DNA of 16,908 nucleotides from Caryophanales bacterium UBA4100 (GCA_002383285.1 DFXU01000009.1:2802-19709), one strand, 5' to 3'; counted from the stretch's first letter, positions 8,210 to 15,544 are shown. Numbers and translations: made by a program. Notes: generated by a model from the letters alone, not told the origin.

Positions 8210-8614
8210 TTATTTCTTTAATGCGATTTGACTTGTCCCGGCTACTCTCGAGCCTAGGGGAATCTCACTAATGTCTTCCTCGATGGAGGGTTGTAATCCA
8301 AGCTGCTTAGCCTTATCAATCAGACGTTTCGGATCCTGGAGCAAATTTACTTCTAGCTCCAAGGTTTCGTTCTCACTCTCAAGCTTCTGAATTTGTTGTT
8401 CCATCTGCTGCATCTTCGCATTGACTTCATAGATTTGCGCATAGCGGAAGATAAGCAATCCAGCGACTAGCACACACACAACAATAGTAAATAAGTACAA
8501 AAGCTTTTCCTGTGTTGGTATAGCCCTCTTGCGTTTCACAATTCGCTTCGTTTCCTTATAAGTTACCCGCGGCTTTTTTTTCTGGCTTATAGCCAAATTT
8601 CCTTCGTAGTACAC
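8210..8614 (-). CDS. ftsL: FtsL, cell division protein
   Basis: Small bitopic divisome protein that partners with DivIC (FtsB) and helps activate septal synthesis by PbpB. The protein has 134 residues. A lysine- and arginine-rich cytoplasmic N-terminus (about 12-37) precedes one membrane helix (about 38-57). A coiled coil (about 61-93) has regular hydrophobic spacing, followed by DPKRLIDKAKQLGL, typical of FtsL/DivIC proteins. FtsL is poorly conserved, so the assignment rests on topology, this motif and its place between rsmH and pbpB. The start is GTG at 8614 with AAGGGGG about 8 bases upstream. Confidence 0.92.
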   Translation of the reverse strand: MYYEGNLAISQKKKPRVTYKETKRIVKRKRAIPTQEKLLYLFTIVVCVLVAGLLIFRYAQIYEVNAKMQQMEQQIQKLESENETLELEVNLLQDPKRLIDKAKQLGLQPSIEEDISEIPLGSRVAGTSQIALKK

Positions 8615-8647
8615 AATCAGGACCCCCTTTATCGTAAATCAAACGGA

Positions 8648-9598
8648 TTAGATTTTTTCGGCTATACGTAATTTGGCTGATCTTGCCCGAGAATTATGTT
8701 CAAGCTCTTCAACACTAGGTACAATAGGCTTTCTGTTGATAAGGCGAACAATCTTCTCTTTCTGACATACACAGACAGGAAAACCCGGCGGACAATTACA
8801 GGTTTCAACAAATTTCGCAAAAAAGTGCTTGCAAATCCTGTCCTCCAAGGAATGGAATGTAATAACCACCAATCTTCCTCCAGGGGCTAGACATTCTATT
8901 GCTTGCTCCAGTACTTCCTTCAACACACCTAGCTCATCGTTAACAGCAATCCGGATCGCTTGGAAGCTTCGCCTAGCGGGGTGAGGTCCCGTTCTCCTAG
9001 CTGCTGCAGGTATCGCATCCTTAATTAGCTCTGCTAGCTCATTTGTAGTACGGATAGGCTTTAACTCTCTGCTATGAATAATTTGTTTGGCGATTCTTCG
9101 TGAGAATTTCTCTTCCCCATATTCGAATAATATTCGTGTCAGCTCGTCCTCAGGCCATTCATTCACGATCTCGAATGCAGATAAATCACTTGTCTGATCC
9201 ATTCTCATATCTAACTCTGCATCCTGATGATAGCTAAATCCGCGTTCTGCATCATCGAGCTGTGGAGATGAAACGCCTAAATCCAACAATATTCCATCAA
9301 CCTTTGGCCAGCCATTAATGACAGGAACTTGCTGCGTCAATAATTGTTGTCGCAATTGATTGAAGTTACTGTTGATCAACTTAATACGATTTCCATAAGA
9401 AGCAAGCTTATTCGCTGCGTTGTTAATGGCGGTTATATCCTGATCGAAGGCAATTAATTGGCCCTCATCGCTCAATTGTTGTGCGATGAGATCGCTATGA
9501 CCAGCGCCACCGAGCGTACAATCCACATAAATTCCGTCAGACTTTATATTCAAGCCAGCAACGGCTTCATTCAACAATACGGTCACGTGCTGAAACAT
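8648..9598 (-). CDS. rsmH: RsmH, 16S rRNA (cytosine-1402 N4)-methyltransferase
   Basis: SAM-dependent methyltransferase that modifies C1402 in the ribosomal decoding centre; formerly called MraW. The protein has 316 residues, normal length. Motif I is YVDCTLGGAGHS (about 24-35). DQD (52-54), LLDLGVSSPQLD (104-115), RRSFQAIRIAVNDEL (209-223), TFHSLEDR (247-254) and RSAKLRIAEKI at the C-terminus are all present. Two CxC pairs (267/269 and 276/278) form the cysteine cluster seen in many Firmicute RsmH proteins. The ATG has AGGGGG 9 bases upstream. It lies 76 bases after mraZ, the standard opening of a dcw cluster. Confidence 0.97.
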   Translation of the reverse strand: MFQHVTVLLNEAVAGLNIKSDGIYVDCTLGGAGHSDLIAQQLSDEGQLIAFDQDITAINNAANKLASYGNRIKLINSNFNQLRQQLLTQQVPVINGWPKVDGILLDLGVSSPQLDDAERGFSYHQDAELDMRMDQTSDLSAFEIVNEWPEDELTRILFEYGEEKFSRRIAKQIIHSRELKPIRTTNELAELIKDAIPAAARRTGPHPARRSFQAIRIAVNDELGVLKEVLEQAIECLAPGGRLVVITFHSLEDRICKHFFAKFVETCNCPPGFPVCVCQKEKIVRLINRKPIVPSVEELEHNSRARSAKLRIAEKI

Positions 9599-9674
9599 GT
9601 TAGGTAACCCCCTAGGAGTCTACTTACTGCAGTGCTTGTACATTAATTCGGGAATATCTACTTGTTTGCAGGCT

Positions 9675-10112
9675 TTATAAGTCAAAGTTGAAATCGACCA
9701 GTTTTTCAGCAATTTCATTGAATGACGATTCCGAAGCTTGTGCATATTGCTCCCACATATCTTTACTCCAAATCTCTACACGATTGGATACACCAATTAC
9801 AATACAATCCTTATCTAGCTTGGCGTGCTCTCTAAGATTATTCGGTATATTTACTCTTCCCTGTTTATCCAGCTCGCATTCCGTAGCACCAGAGAAGAAA
9901 AAACGGGTGAAAGCACGTGCATCAGACTTCATAAGAGATAATGTCTTCAGCTTCTGCTCGAGTACAGCCCACTCCTTAGCAGGATAGACGAATAGACAAC
10001 TATCGAGGCCACGTGTTACCACGAAGGATTGATCAAGTGAGTCACGAAACTTGGCTGGGATAATAATCCGCCCTTTTTCGTCGATGCTATGTTGATACTC
10101 ACCCATGAACAT
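9675..10112 (-). CDS. mraZ: MraZ, nucleoid-associated regulator of the dcw cluster
   Basis: Ring-forming DNA-binding protein that controls its own dcw operon. The protein has 145 residues with two AbrB-like halves: GEYQHSIDEKGRIIIPAKFR (about 4-23) and ECELDKQGRVNIPNNLR (about 78-94), each with the DxxGR core. The start is ATG at 10112, giving MFMGEYQH as in B. subtilis MraZ. The frame stays open 32 codons further upstream, but those codons show no family resemblance and run through the operator repeats. A strong ribosome site, AGGGGTGA, stands 7 bases before this ATG. The three tandem repeats upstream are the expected MraZ target, implying autoregulation. Confidence 0.96.
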   Translation of the reverse strand: MFMGEYQHSIDEKGRIIIPAKFRDSLDQSFVVTRGLDSCLFVYPAKEWAVLEQKLKTLSLMKSDARAFTRFFFSGATECELDKQGRVNIPNNLREHAKLDKDCIVIGVSNRVEIWSKDMWEQYAQASESSFNEIAEKLVDFNFDL

Positions 10113-10119
10113 CCTTGGC

Positions 10120-10127
10120 TCACCCCT
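10120..10127 (-). promoter_or_regulatory. Ribosome binding site supporting the short mraZ start
   Basis: AGGGGTGA on the minus strand, 7 bases before the ATG at 10112. No comparable site serves the upstream in-frame start at 10208, which lies inside the terminator hairpin. Confidence 0.75.
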
Positions 10128-10139
10128 CTTAGTTATGAG

Positions 10140-10169
10140 TCTACCACTTCCCACCACTTTACACCACTT
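10140..10169 (-). promoter_or_regulatory. MraZ operator: three tandem 10-bp repeats
   Basis: On the minus strand the sequence reads AAGTGGTGTA, AAGTGGTGGG, AAGTGGTAGA in perfect 10-bp register (10169-10160, 10159-10150, 10149-10140). All three share AAGTGGT. Tandem GTGG-type boxes with about one helical turn of spacing upstream of mraZ are the known binding sites of MraZ in several bacteria. They lie 28 to 57 bases before the mraZ ATG. A fourth, imperfect GTGG lies at 10188-10185, out of register. No good -35/-10 pair is visible nearby; TAGTAT (10179-10174) is the best -10-like hexamer and is weak. Confidence 0.85.
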
Positions 10170-10194
10170 AACGATACTAATTCTCCACAAAAAG

Positions 10195-10224
10195 AAAAAG
10201 TCCTGCATTATGCAGGACTTTTTT
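10195..10224. terminator. Bidirectional intrinsic terminator between the lipoprotein gene and mraZ
   Basis: A perfect 13-bp inverted repeat, AAAAAGTCCTGCA (10195-10207) and TGCAGGACTTTTT (10211-10223), with a 3-base loop. T-runs follow on both strands. On the minus strand it ends the DUF4349 lipoprotein transcript (stop at 10249) and insulates the dcw cluster from the block upstream. Confidence 0.92.
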
Positions 10225-10248
10225 AAAAATATTTTTATAGAATCTCAA

Positions 10249-11352
10249 TTAATTCTTTTCCTTGTCCGCTTGCTCATCATCGACCTGATCGTTCACTATT
10301 GAGGTTTCATACTTACCTATAGATTGTCGTGTTCCATTATATCTTGTCTTACGATATATGACCCAAATAATTGCAACAATCAAGCCAATAACAATTATAA
10401 TTGGAAGAGCACCTGCAAGTACAATGAATATTCCCTCGAACATCGCAAGCAACGCTTTTCCACTGCCCGCCATGGCATCTCCGGCACGAGTGAGCACATT
10501 ATCCTTCTTCGCTAATACCGTCAGTGCCTTACCAGCCTTCTCATACATTCTAATCTCCACCGTTGAGAAAGCGACATTCTGATCAATATAACGCATCCTG
10601 CCTTTAATCGCTTCAATCTCCTCTTGCACACGGGCAAGCTCATTGGAGAATTGCAGCAAATTTTTCGTATCGGTAGCCTTTTCCATGAAGCTGAGAAGTC
10701 GTCCTTCCACAACCTGCTTCGCCTTCAATCTGGATGCAATATCTACATACTCCTCTGTTACATCCTTACCTTGTATATTTCGTTGAGCCTTGGTATCCTC
10801 TTTCTTCAATTCTTCCAGCTTATTGACGAAGGAATGGAATCCTTTAGAAGGGACTTTAATAACGAAGTTGCCGCCAGACTCATATTCACTCATCATGTCA
10901 TTAAAATTCAACATGTAACCGCCTGCTAATGTTACCATATTGAATAATCTGGTTTGAGCGTCGCCGTAATCTTCAACCTCAAGCACCACGTTCGCGTTGT
11001 AGATCAGCTTGCGATCATATGCACTAAGATCTGAAGCTGTAGCACCTATAGATGTATTGTTATCTGAGCCGGAAGTAGGCTCTTCAGTTGCGATATCCAT
11101 CTCTTCTTTACTATCCGACTGGACAATTGAATCTCCCCGTTGATCTTCTGCCTCTATTTCATTAAACTCCATACTCGCTGGCGACTCTGGACTAGCTTCA
11201 TTACTGAAATTATCCATACTTGATTTCGAGTTTCCCGCATTACTATTATTGCTCGAGCTACATCCTACTAAAACCATACTAAGTATAAGAAGACCTATTC
11301 CGTATACCCACCAACGCTGTAATATCCGCTTCTCATTCATTCGATTAGCCAT
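10249..11352 (-). CDS. DUF4349-type lipoprotein
   Basis: Predicted surface lipoprotein of unknown function, 367 residues. A basic start and hydrophobic stretch (about 14-30) end in LVGC, a lipobox that places the lipidated cysteine at residue 31. A Ser/Asn/Glu-rich linker (about 32-110) probably spans the envelope. The DUF4349 core (about 112-275) includes LIYNANVVLEVEDYGDA and a helical, charged coiled-coil-like stretch (about 205-255). A second membrane helix (about 305-333) followed by basic residues would put the tail in the cytoplasm, so both ends are membrane-anchored. The ATG has AGAGGGGG 9 bases upstream. It may share a transcript with the methyltransferase, since no terminator is visible in the 125-base gap. 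The family assignment is from recall of its sequence pattern; the role is unknown. Confidence 0.85.
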   Translation of the reverse strand: MANRMNEKRILQRWWVYGIGLLILSMVLVGCSSSNNSNAGNSKSSMDNFSNEASPESPASMEFNEIEAEDQRGDSIVQSDSKEEMDIATEEPTSGSDNNTSIGATASDLSAYDRKLIYNANVVLEVEDYGDAQTRLFNMVTLAGGYMLNFNDMMSEYESGGNFVIKVPSKGFHSFVNKLEELKKEDTKAQRNIQGKDVTEEYVDIASRLKAKQVVEGRLLSFMEKATDTKNLLQFSNELARVQEEIEAIKGRMRYIDQNVAFSTVEIRMYEKAGKALTVLAKKDNVLTRAGDAMAGSGKALLAMFEGIFIVLAGALPIIIVIGLIVAIIWVIYRKTRYNGTRQSIGKYETSIVNDQVDDEQADKEKN

Positions 11353-11477
11353 AAGCTGTGACCCCCTCTAATATTATGTAGCGGCATCTCTCTATAACCA
11401 CTATTTGTAAACCTTAGACGGGGGTTATTGATGGAATGTTGCAAGCTTCAGCTGTCTGTATGCACGTCATTCGTCTA

Positions 11478-12290
11478 TTACAGCTCTCCCCAGAATATCT
11501 GGGTTTCGTAATCGAACAGCACTGTACCCTCTTGATTATTCCGTTCAAATATGTGCTGAAGCTCAATGATCATAGGTTCATAATTGGGTTGCCCAATGTT
11601 AGGGCAGTACGATGAAGATAGTAAGCGACCTCGGAGTCCTGCAAAATCAAACACTTGTCTGTTCGGGAAACGCTCTTCAATTAACCCTCCTTCTCGGAAG
11701 AAGGAGAGCAGGGATTCCTTAGTGATATTCGTATGATTTACTATGGTATAGTCAGTACCATAATCATGGAGCATTCTCTCATATTCTTCTAAGAATGGAG
11801 TTCCGCTCGTCAATCGAGTATTCCATATTAATATGACCTTACCACCTGGTTTGAGTATTCTACGGAATTCAGACTGTGTAGCGGAGCGATCAAACCAATG
11901 AAATGACTGAGCACAGACGATATAATCGACCGATTCATCAGGTAATCCTGTAGCCTCAGCTGTTCCCGATATGATCTGGTGATGAGGATTACCCCCTGAT
12001 TCCTTCCCCGCTGCATCGCGCATCGCTTGATTTGGCTCGACAGCTAACACCTTACTGCCTCGAGCAAGCAACAGTCTTGAGAAGATTCCTGTCCCTGCCC
12101 CTATATCAGCTATGCTCGAAGTTGCATTCAAACCAATCGTATTGTACAGATAGTTAATAGCAGCATCTGGATAGCTTGGGCGGTATTTCACATAGGTATC
12201 GACTCGATCTGAAAACCGTTCAGTGCTATTCACACAATCTCTAGGAGCGGCCAATTGAATGTGATCATCACCATTAAATTTGAACGACAT
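11478..12290 (-). CDS. Class I SAM-dependent methyltransferase, substrate unknown
   Basis: A 270-residue Rossmann-fold methyltransferase of the Methyltransf_11/25 type. The N-terminal RFSDRVDTYVKYRPSYP (about 25-41) is typical of a small-molecule methyltransferase subgroup. Motif I is ADIGAGTGIFSRLL (about 61-74), the acidic residue that holds the SAM ribose is in LAVEPN (Glu85), and LKPGGKVILIWN (about 146-157) is the post-motif strand. AQSFHWFD (about 127-134) is also common in this subgroup. The substrate cannot be read from sequence. The ATG has AAGAGGAGG 7 bases upstream, an excellent site. It has its own predicted promoter and follows the ahcY terminator. Its neighbour ahcY removes the SAH that methyltransferases produce, a plausible but unproven link. 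Confidence 0.88.
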   Translation of the reverse strand: MSFKFNGDDHIQLAAPRDCVNSTERFSDRVDTYVKYRPSYPDAAINYLYNTIGLNATSSIADIGAGTGIFSRLLLARGSKVLAVEPNQAMRDAAGKESGGNPHHQIISGTAEATGLPDESVDYIVCAQSFHWFDRSATQSEFRRILKPGGKVILIWNTRLTSGTPFLEEYERMLHDYGTDYTIVNHTNITKESLLSFFREGGLIEERFPNRQVFDFAGLRGRLLSSSYCPNIGQPNYEPMIIELQHIFERNNQEGTVLFDYETQIFWGEL

Positions 12291-12322
12291 TAGGTTGCCT
12301 CCTCTTCATCGAATGATTATAG

Positions 12323-12348
12323 TTTCATTGTATGAAATTAAGTTTCAT
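12323..12348. repeat. ATGAAA half-sites at the methyltransferase promoter
   Basis: On the minus strand ATGAAA (12348-12343) and TTTCAT (12337-12332) form an inverted repeat with 5 bases between the arms. A further ATGAAA (12328-12323) is a direct repeat at exactly 20 bp. The first copy overlaps the last two bases of the -10 box. The arrangement resembles an operator, but the sequence is AT-rich and the arms are short. Confidence 0.4.
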
Positions 12349-12375
12349 TATAGACGAATTTTTGATGCTTGTATA
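12347..12375 (-). promoter_or_regulatory. Predicted sigma-A promoter of the methyltransferase gene
   Basis: TATACA (12375-12370) and a perfect TATAAT (12352-12347) are separated by 17 bases on the minus strand. The -35 matches consensus at 4/6. The predicted start lies about 50 bases before the ATG at 12290. A second TATAAT-like hexamer lies downstream, around 12317-12322, without a good -35. Confidence 0.65.
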
Positions 12376-12400
12376 TTAGATTAATACGGCACATATAAGA

Positions 12401-12430
12401 AAACCCAACAGGATAATCCCTGTTGGGTTT
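12401..12430 (-). terminator. Intrinsic terminator of ahcY
   Basis: A 12-bp perfect stem, AAACCCAACAGG (12401-12412) with CCTGTTGGGTTT (12419-12430), and a 6-base loop. On the minus strand a T-rich tail (TTTTCTTAT) follows. It starts 19 bases after the ahcY stop and separates ahcY from the methyltransferase. Confidence 0.9.
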
Positions 12431-12448
12431 AATTGGTGTCCTATTGAC

Positions 12449-13711
12449 TTAGTGCTCAGTCCAGCTCTCAAGATAGCTCTTCTGCTCTGGAGTAAGCTTA
12501 TCAATCGTCATCCCTAGTGCTTCGAGCTTCAGCAATGCAACCTGTGAATCAATCTCGTATGGTACATCAACGACCTTACTGCCTATGGACTCATATTGCT
12601 CATTTACATACTTCAATGACATTGCCTGTAAGGCGAAGGTCATGTCCATTATCTCGGCAGGATGACCATCTCCAGCGGCAAGGTTAACCAAGCGACCTTC
12701 AGCCAATATATAGAATTTACGGCCATCTGGCAGCTGATACTCTTCTATATTACGGCGAACTGTACGTTTGTTATTCGCCAACGCTGCAAGCTCCACCAAA
12801 TTCACCTCGATATCGAAATGACCAGCGTTACATAGGATGGCTCCATCCTTCATTACTTCGAAATGTTCACCACGAATCACATCTCTATTGCCCGTAACCG
12901 TTACGAAGAACTCGCCAACCTTCGCAGCTTCATGCATAGACATTACAGCAAAACCATCCATATACGCTTCAACAGCGCGGATAGGATCAATTTCTGTTAC
13001 GATGACATTGGCTCCAAGACCCTTAGCTCTCATCGCAACACCTTTACCACACCAGCCATATCCGCAAACAACAACCATCTTACCTGCAACAACTAGATTT
13101 GTTGTCCGGTTAATTCCATCCCATACAGATTGACCTGTGCCATATCGGTTATCGAATAAATATTTGCAATAGGCATCATTCACAGCAATCATCGGAAATT
13201 CCAGCTTACCGTCCTTCTCTAAGGATTTCAATCGAAGAATACCAGTAGTGGTTTCTTCAGCTCCACCACGAACATTCACCATCAATTCCGGTCTTTCTCC
13301 ATGAAGGATCGTAACTAAATCGCCGCCATCGTCGATAATAAGGTCAGGCTTGTTCTCAAGTGCCTTAACCATCAATTGTTTATACTCTTCAGGGCTTGGA
13401 TTATATTTAGCAAAAACGGTAATTCCATCCTCAACAAGTGCAGCACAAACATCATCCTGAGTAGAAAGCGGGTTACTCCCAGTTATGGTTACTTCAGCAC
13501 CACCTGCTTTAACTACTTTGGCCAAATATGCAGTTTTCGCTTCAAGATGGAGAGAAATCGCAACCTTTAATCCTTTGAATGGTTGTTCTTTCTCGAATTG
13601 CTCACGAATACGGTTCAGAACCGGCATGTGCTGGTTCACCCAATCAATCTTCAGATGACCTTCTGGTGCAAGCTTAATATCAGTAATTATACTTGTTTGT
13701 AAAGCGTTCAT
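12449..13711 (-). CDS. ahcY: S-adenosylhomocysteine hydrolase, short C-terminus type
   Basis: NAD-dependent cytoplasmic enzyme that splits S-adenosylhomocysteine to adenosine and homocysteine, relieving product inhibition of methyltransferases. The protein has 420 residues. Substrate residues fit the family: EETTTG (152-157), and Lys183 and Asp187 within VNDAYCKYLFDN. The NAD-binding loop is GYGWCGKG (217-224), and NAGHFDIEVN follows in the C-terminal part. The protein ends LTPEQKSYLESWTEH and lacks the Lys/Tyr tail (KPDHYRY type) that most bacterial and eukaryotic enzymes insert into the partner subunit's NAD site; archaeal and Thermotoga enzymes also lack it. B. subtilis uses the Pfs/LuxS route instead. 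The ATG has AGGAGG 8 bases upstream. It lies 91 bases after bshC. No SAH riboswitch is recognisable in its short leader. Confidence 0.94.
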   Translation of the reverse strand: MNALQTSIITDIKLAPEGHLKIDWVNQHMPVLNRIREQFEKEQPFKGLKVAISLHLEAKTAYLAKVVKAGGAEVTITGSNPLSTQDDVCAALVEDGITVFAKYNPSPEEYKQLMVKALENKPDLIIDDGGDLVTILHGERPELMVNVRGGAEETTTGILRLKSLEKDGKLEFPMIAVNDAYCKYLFDNRYGTGQSVWDGINRTTNLVVAGKMVVVCGYGWCGKGVAMRAKGLGANVIVTEIDPIRAVEAYMDGFAVMSMHEAAKVGEFFVTVTGNRDVIRGEHFEVMKDGAILCNAGHFDIEVNLVELAALANNKRTVRRNIEEYQLPDGRKFYILAEGRLVNLAAGDGHPAEIMDMTFALQAMSLKYVNEQYESIGSKVVDVPYEIDSQVALLKLEALGMTIDKLTPEQKSYLESWTEH

Positions 13712-13731
13712 GATTTTTTCCTCCTAGTTAT

Positions 13732-13743
13732 GCCCTATAGGGC
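13732..13743. repeat. Perfect 12-bp palindrome before the ahcY ribosome site
   Basis: GCCCTATAGGGC, a perfect palindrome 6 bases upstream of AGGAGG (13725-13720). It stands out as GC-rich in an AT-rich leader. It could be a dimeric-protein operator or a short stem near the ribosome site. Function is unknown. Confidence 0.5.
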
Positions 13744-13802
13744 TCAAAATTAAATCATATTCAATCAGCGACTAACGATTTCGATTATTCTAATCTAATA
13801 TT

Positions 13803-15440
13803 TTATAAATAAACGGCATAATGACTACCATTCCATTCAAGCTCCATATGAAGAAGCTCCTTAAGCCAGCTATCACCATACTTGTTCAGATAGCTTATAA
13901 CATTATAAACTCTTTCCTGCCTCTTCCCAAGTGGAACAAGGCTCTGACGAATTCGTTCATATTGCCTCTGCGCCGCTTCGAATTGAGCTTCATGACCATC
14001 CTTTGACTTTGCCTCTAGAAACTGAATTTGTTCGATAATCTTAAGTCTATTCGTATCTCCAAGCTGACGAAGACCCGGATTAATTGTGGCTATAGCATCC
14101 AATATGGGGCCGTACAACGCATTGAATTGTTCCTTCGCATTCCCGAACAACTGAGGTAACCCTAACGAATCCTGTGCGGCCAACCATTGTTCACGCTTCT
14201 CCTCAAGATGCAATACCGCATCCTCGAAAGATAGATCGAGCTTACCTAGCTGCTTCTGTACTGTTCCCTCCACTAAAGTGAATTCTAATCGAGGAAGGAT
14301 AATTGGCATCTGATCTCCAATTGAACGGAACGCTTCACGGGTTAAAGCCCAATAAGCAATCTCTCCACCACCTAACACTGCACTAAGTACAGGGAATAGA
14401 TAATTCTGCATAAGCGGTCTTGTGAATACATTATTACTAATATTCTCTGGTTGCCGCTGAGCCAAGCTTATAAGCTCAGCTTCACTTATTCGTATACGTT
14501 CTGATTTGTCCACATAATGATCACCTTGTCGTTGGAGCAATAACCGTTCACCTTCATAAACAACGAACAGATTAGCATTACCCTCACGAATATCCGCTTG
14601 CGGCTCATAGCCTAGTTCGATCAATTGGTTCTTGGACTTCTCGAGCGCAAGACCAATAGTCTTCTGCTTCTCGATTAAATCTTGGAACATCGGCGCTTCA
14701 ATTCGTCGGAGATTCGGATCGTCGGAGTCCATCAATACAAGTCCCTCAGAGCCGAACAACACATTCATCATCCCCGCAAATAAATCAACCAGCGTATTGG
14801 ACTCTACACACAATGCACGTAAATTAGCCATCAGGTCTGATTTGAAATCCGTTGACATCAACGAAGCATCCAGCTTCTCAAGCGCTTGCTCCCACTGTGT
14901 GGATGAAATCTCAAGGCGACTTATCGGCACTCTCTGTACTTGCCCCTTGGAGCTTTCTAACTCTATTTTCTCTAGCGCTAATTGTGGTGTCAGCTGATGA
15001 ATATGATTGACCTCATCCAGATCATGATCCTCACCTGCAATCCAGAATATCGGAATCACAGGACGATTTAATCTTCTCTCCGCTTCCTTCGCTGCGCGAA
15101 TAATCGAGATGGCCTTATGGATAACTAGCAATGGCCCGGTGAATAATCCAGCTTGCTGCCCACCTACAATGACTAAAGCTTGACTCTGTCGTAGTCTATG
15201 TATCGATTCTAAAGCCTGAGTTGAGTTTGAGAATCTGAGGTTATATTGCTCTAGTGCCTGAACAACAGCTTCTCTCGGTGCGGATAATCTTGATTGTTGG
15301 TCTAGCCATGCAGCTCTATCGTGTATAGACTGTGATAACCAAGGGTTATATTCGAACAATTCCTGAACTCTAGAATAGCCGTTTATATAATCCTCAGCTA
15401 ATGGCTGAGTCTGTTTCCAATGTATATGCTCAAGCTTCAT
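13803..15440 (-). CDS. bshC: BshC, putative cysteine ligase of bacillithiol synthesis
   Basis: Adds cysteine to glucosaminyl-malate, the last step in making bacillithiol, the main low-molecular-weight thiol of many Firmicutes. The protein has 545 residues, normal for the family. The Rossmann-like core shows VIVGGQQAGLFTGPLLVIHKA (about 90-110, the signature HIGH-like region) and IPIFWIAGEDHDLDEV (about 129-144). A helical, charged C-terminal segment (about 455-510) fits the coiled coil seen in the family. The ATG at 15440 is preceded by AAGGAAGAG. It has its own strong predicted promoter and no obvious terminator before ahcY, so some readthrough into ahcY is possible. In B. subtilis bshC (yllA) lies directly upstream of mraZ; here three genes separate them. 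Confidence 0.95.
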   Translation of the reverse strand: MKLEHIHWKQTQPLAEDYINGYSRVQELFEYNPWLSQSIHDRAAWLDQQSRLSAPREAVVQALEQYNLRFSNSTQALESIHRLRQSQALVIVGGQQAGLFTGPLLVIHKAISIIRAAKEAERRLNRPVIPIFWIAGEDHDLDEVNHIHQLTPQLALEKIELESSKGQVQRVPISRLEISSTQWEQALEKLDASLMSTDFKSDLMANLRALCVESNTLVDLFAGMMNVLFGSEGLVLMDSDDPNLRRIEAPMFQDLIEKQKTIGLALEKSKNQLIELGYEPQADIREGNANLFVVYEGERLLLQRQGDHYVDKSERIRISEAELISLAQRQPENISNNVFTRPLMQNYLFPVLSAVLGGGEIAYWALTREAFRSIGDQMPIILPRLEFTLVEGTVQKQLGKLDLSFEDAVLHLEEKREQWLAAQDSLGLPQLFGNAKEQFNALYGPILDAIATINPGLRQLGDTNRLKIIEQIQFLEAKSKDGHEAQFEAAQRQYERIRQSLVPLGKRQERVYNVISYLNKYGDSWLKELLHMELEWNGSHYAVYL

Positions 15441-15476
15441 CTCTCTCTTCCTTTCTAGACTGGCAAATTCTACTTT

Positions 15477-15505
15477 ATTCTACACGTCCCGGATAGTATC
15501 GTCAA
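15477..15505 (-). promoter_or_regulatory. Predicted sigma-A promoter of bshC
   Basis: TTGACG (15505-15500) and TAGAAT (15482-15477) on the minus strand with exactly 17 bases between, scoring 5/6 at each box. It sits between the upstream terminator and the bshC ATG, with a predicted leader of roughly 30 bases. Confidence 0.8.
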
Positions 15506-15518
15506 AGTATAGTCATAC

Positions 15519-15544
15519 AAAAAAAGGCCGGAAACACTCCGACC
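15519..15544 (-). terminator. Intrinsic terminator after the ComFB-family gene
   Basis: On the minus strand GGTCGGA (15544-15538) pairs with TCCGGCC (15532-15526) through 7 pairs, one a G-T wobble, with a 5-base loop. Seven T residues follow (15525-15519). It lies about 30 bases after the stop codon at 15576. Confidence 0.88.

Noticed and set aside
9675..9987. Plus-strand open frame of 99 codons opposite mraZ, and many similar plus-strand frames opposite spoVD, pbpB, ahcY and bshC.
   Set aside because: All are antisense to well-supported genes and lack convincing family resemblance; none was given a separate function.
10113..10208. N-terminal extension of mraZ to ATG 10208, giving 177 residues.
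   Set aside because: The extra residues do not resemble MraZ, the start lies inside the terminator hairpin, and ATG 10112 has the strong ribosome site and matches the family start.
11353..11477. Promoter for the DUF4349 lipoprotein gene.
   Set aside because: Only scattered -10-like hexamers such as CATAAT were found, with no acceptable -35 at normal spacing. Readthrough from the methyltransferase gene is equally possible.
13712..13802. Possible SAH or SAM riboswitch upstream of ahcY.
   Set aside because: The leader is only 91 bases and AT-rich; apart from one short palindrome it shows no recognisable conserved core or expression-platform terminator.
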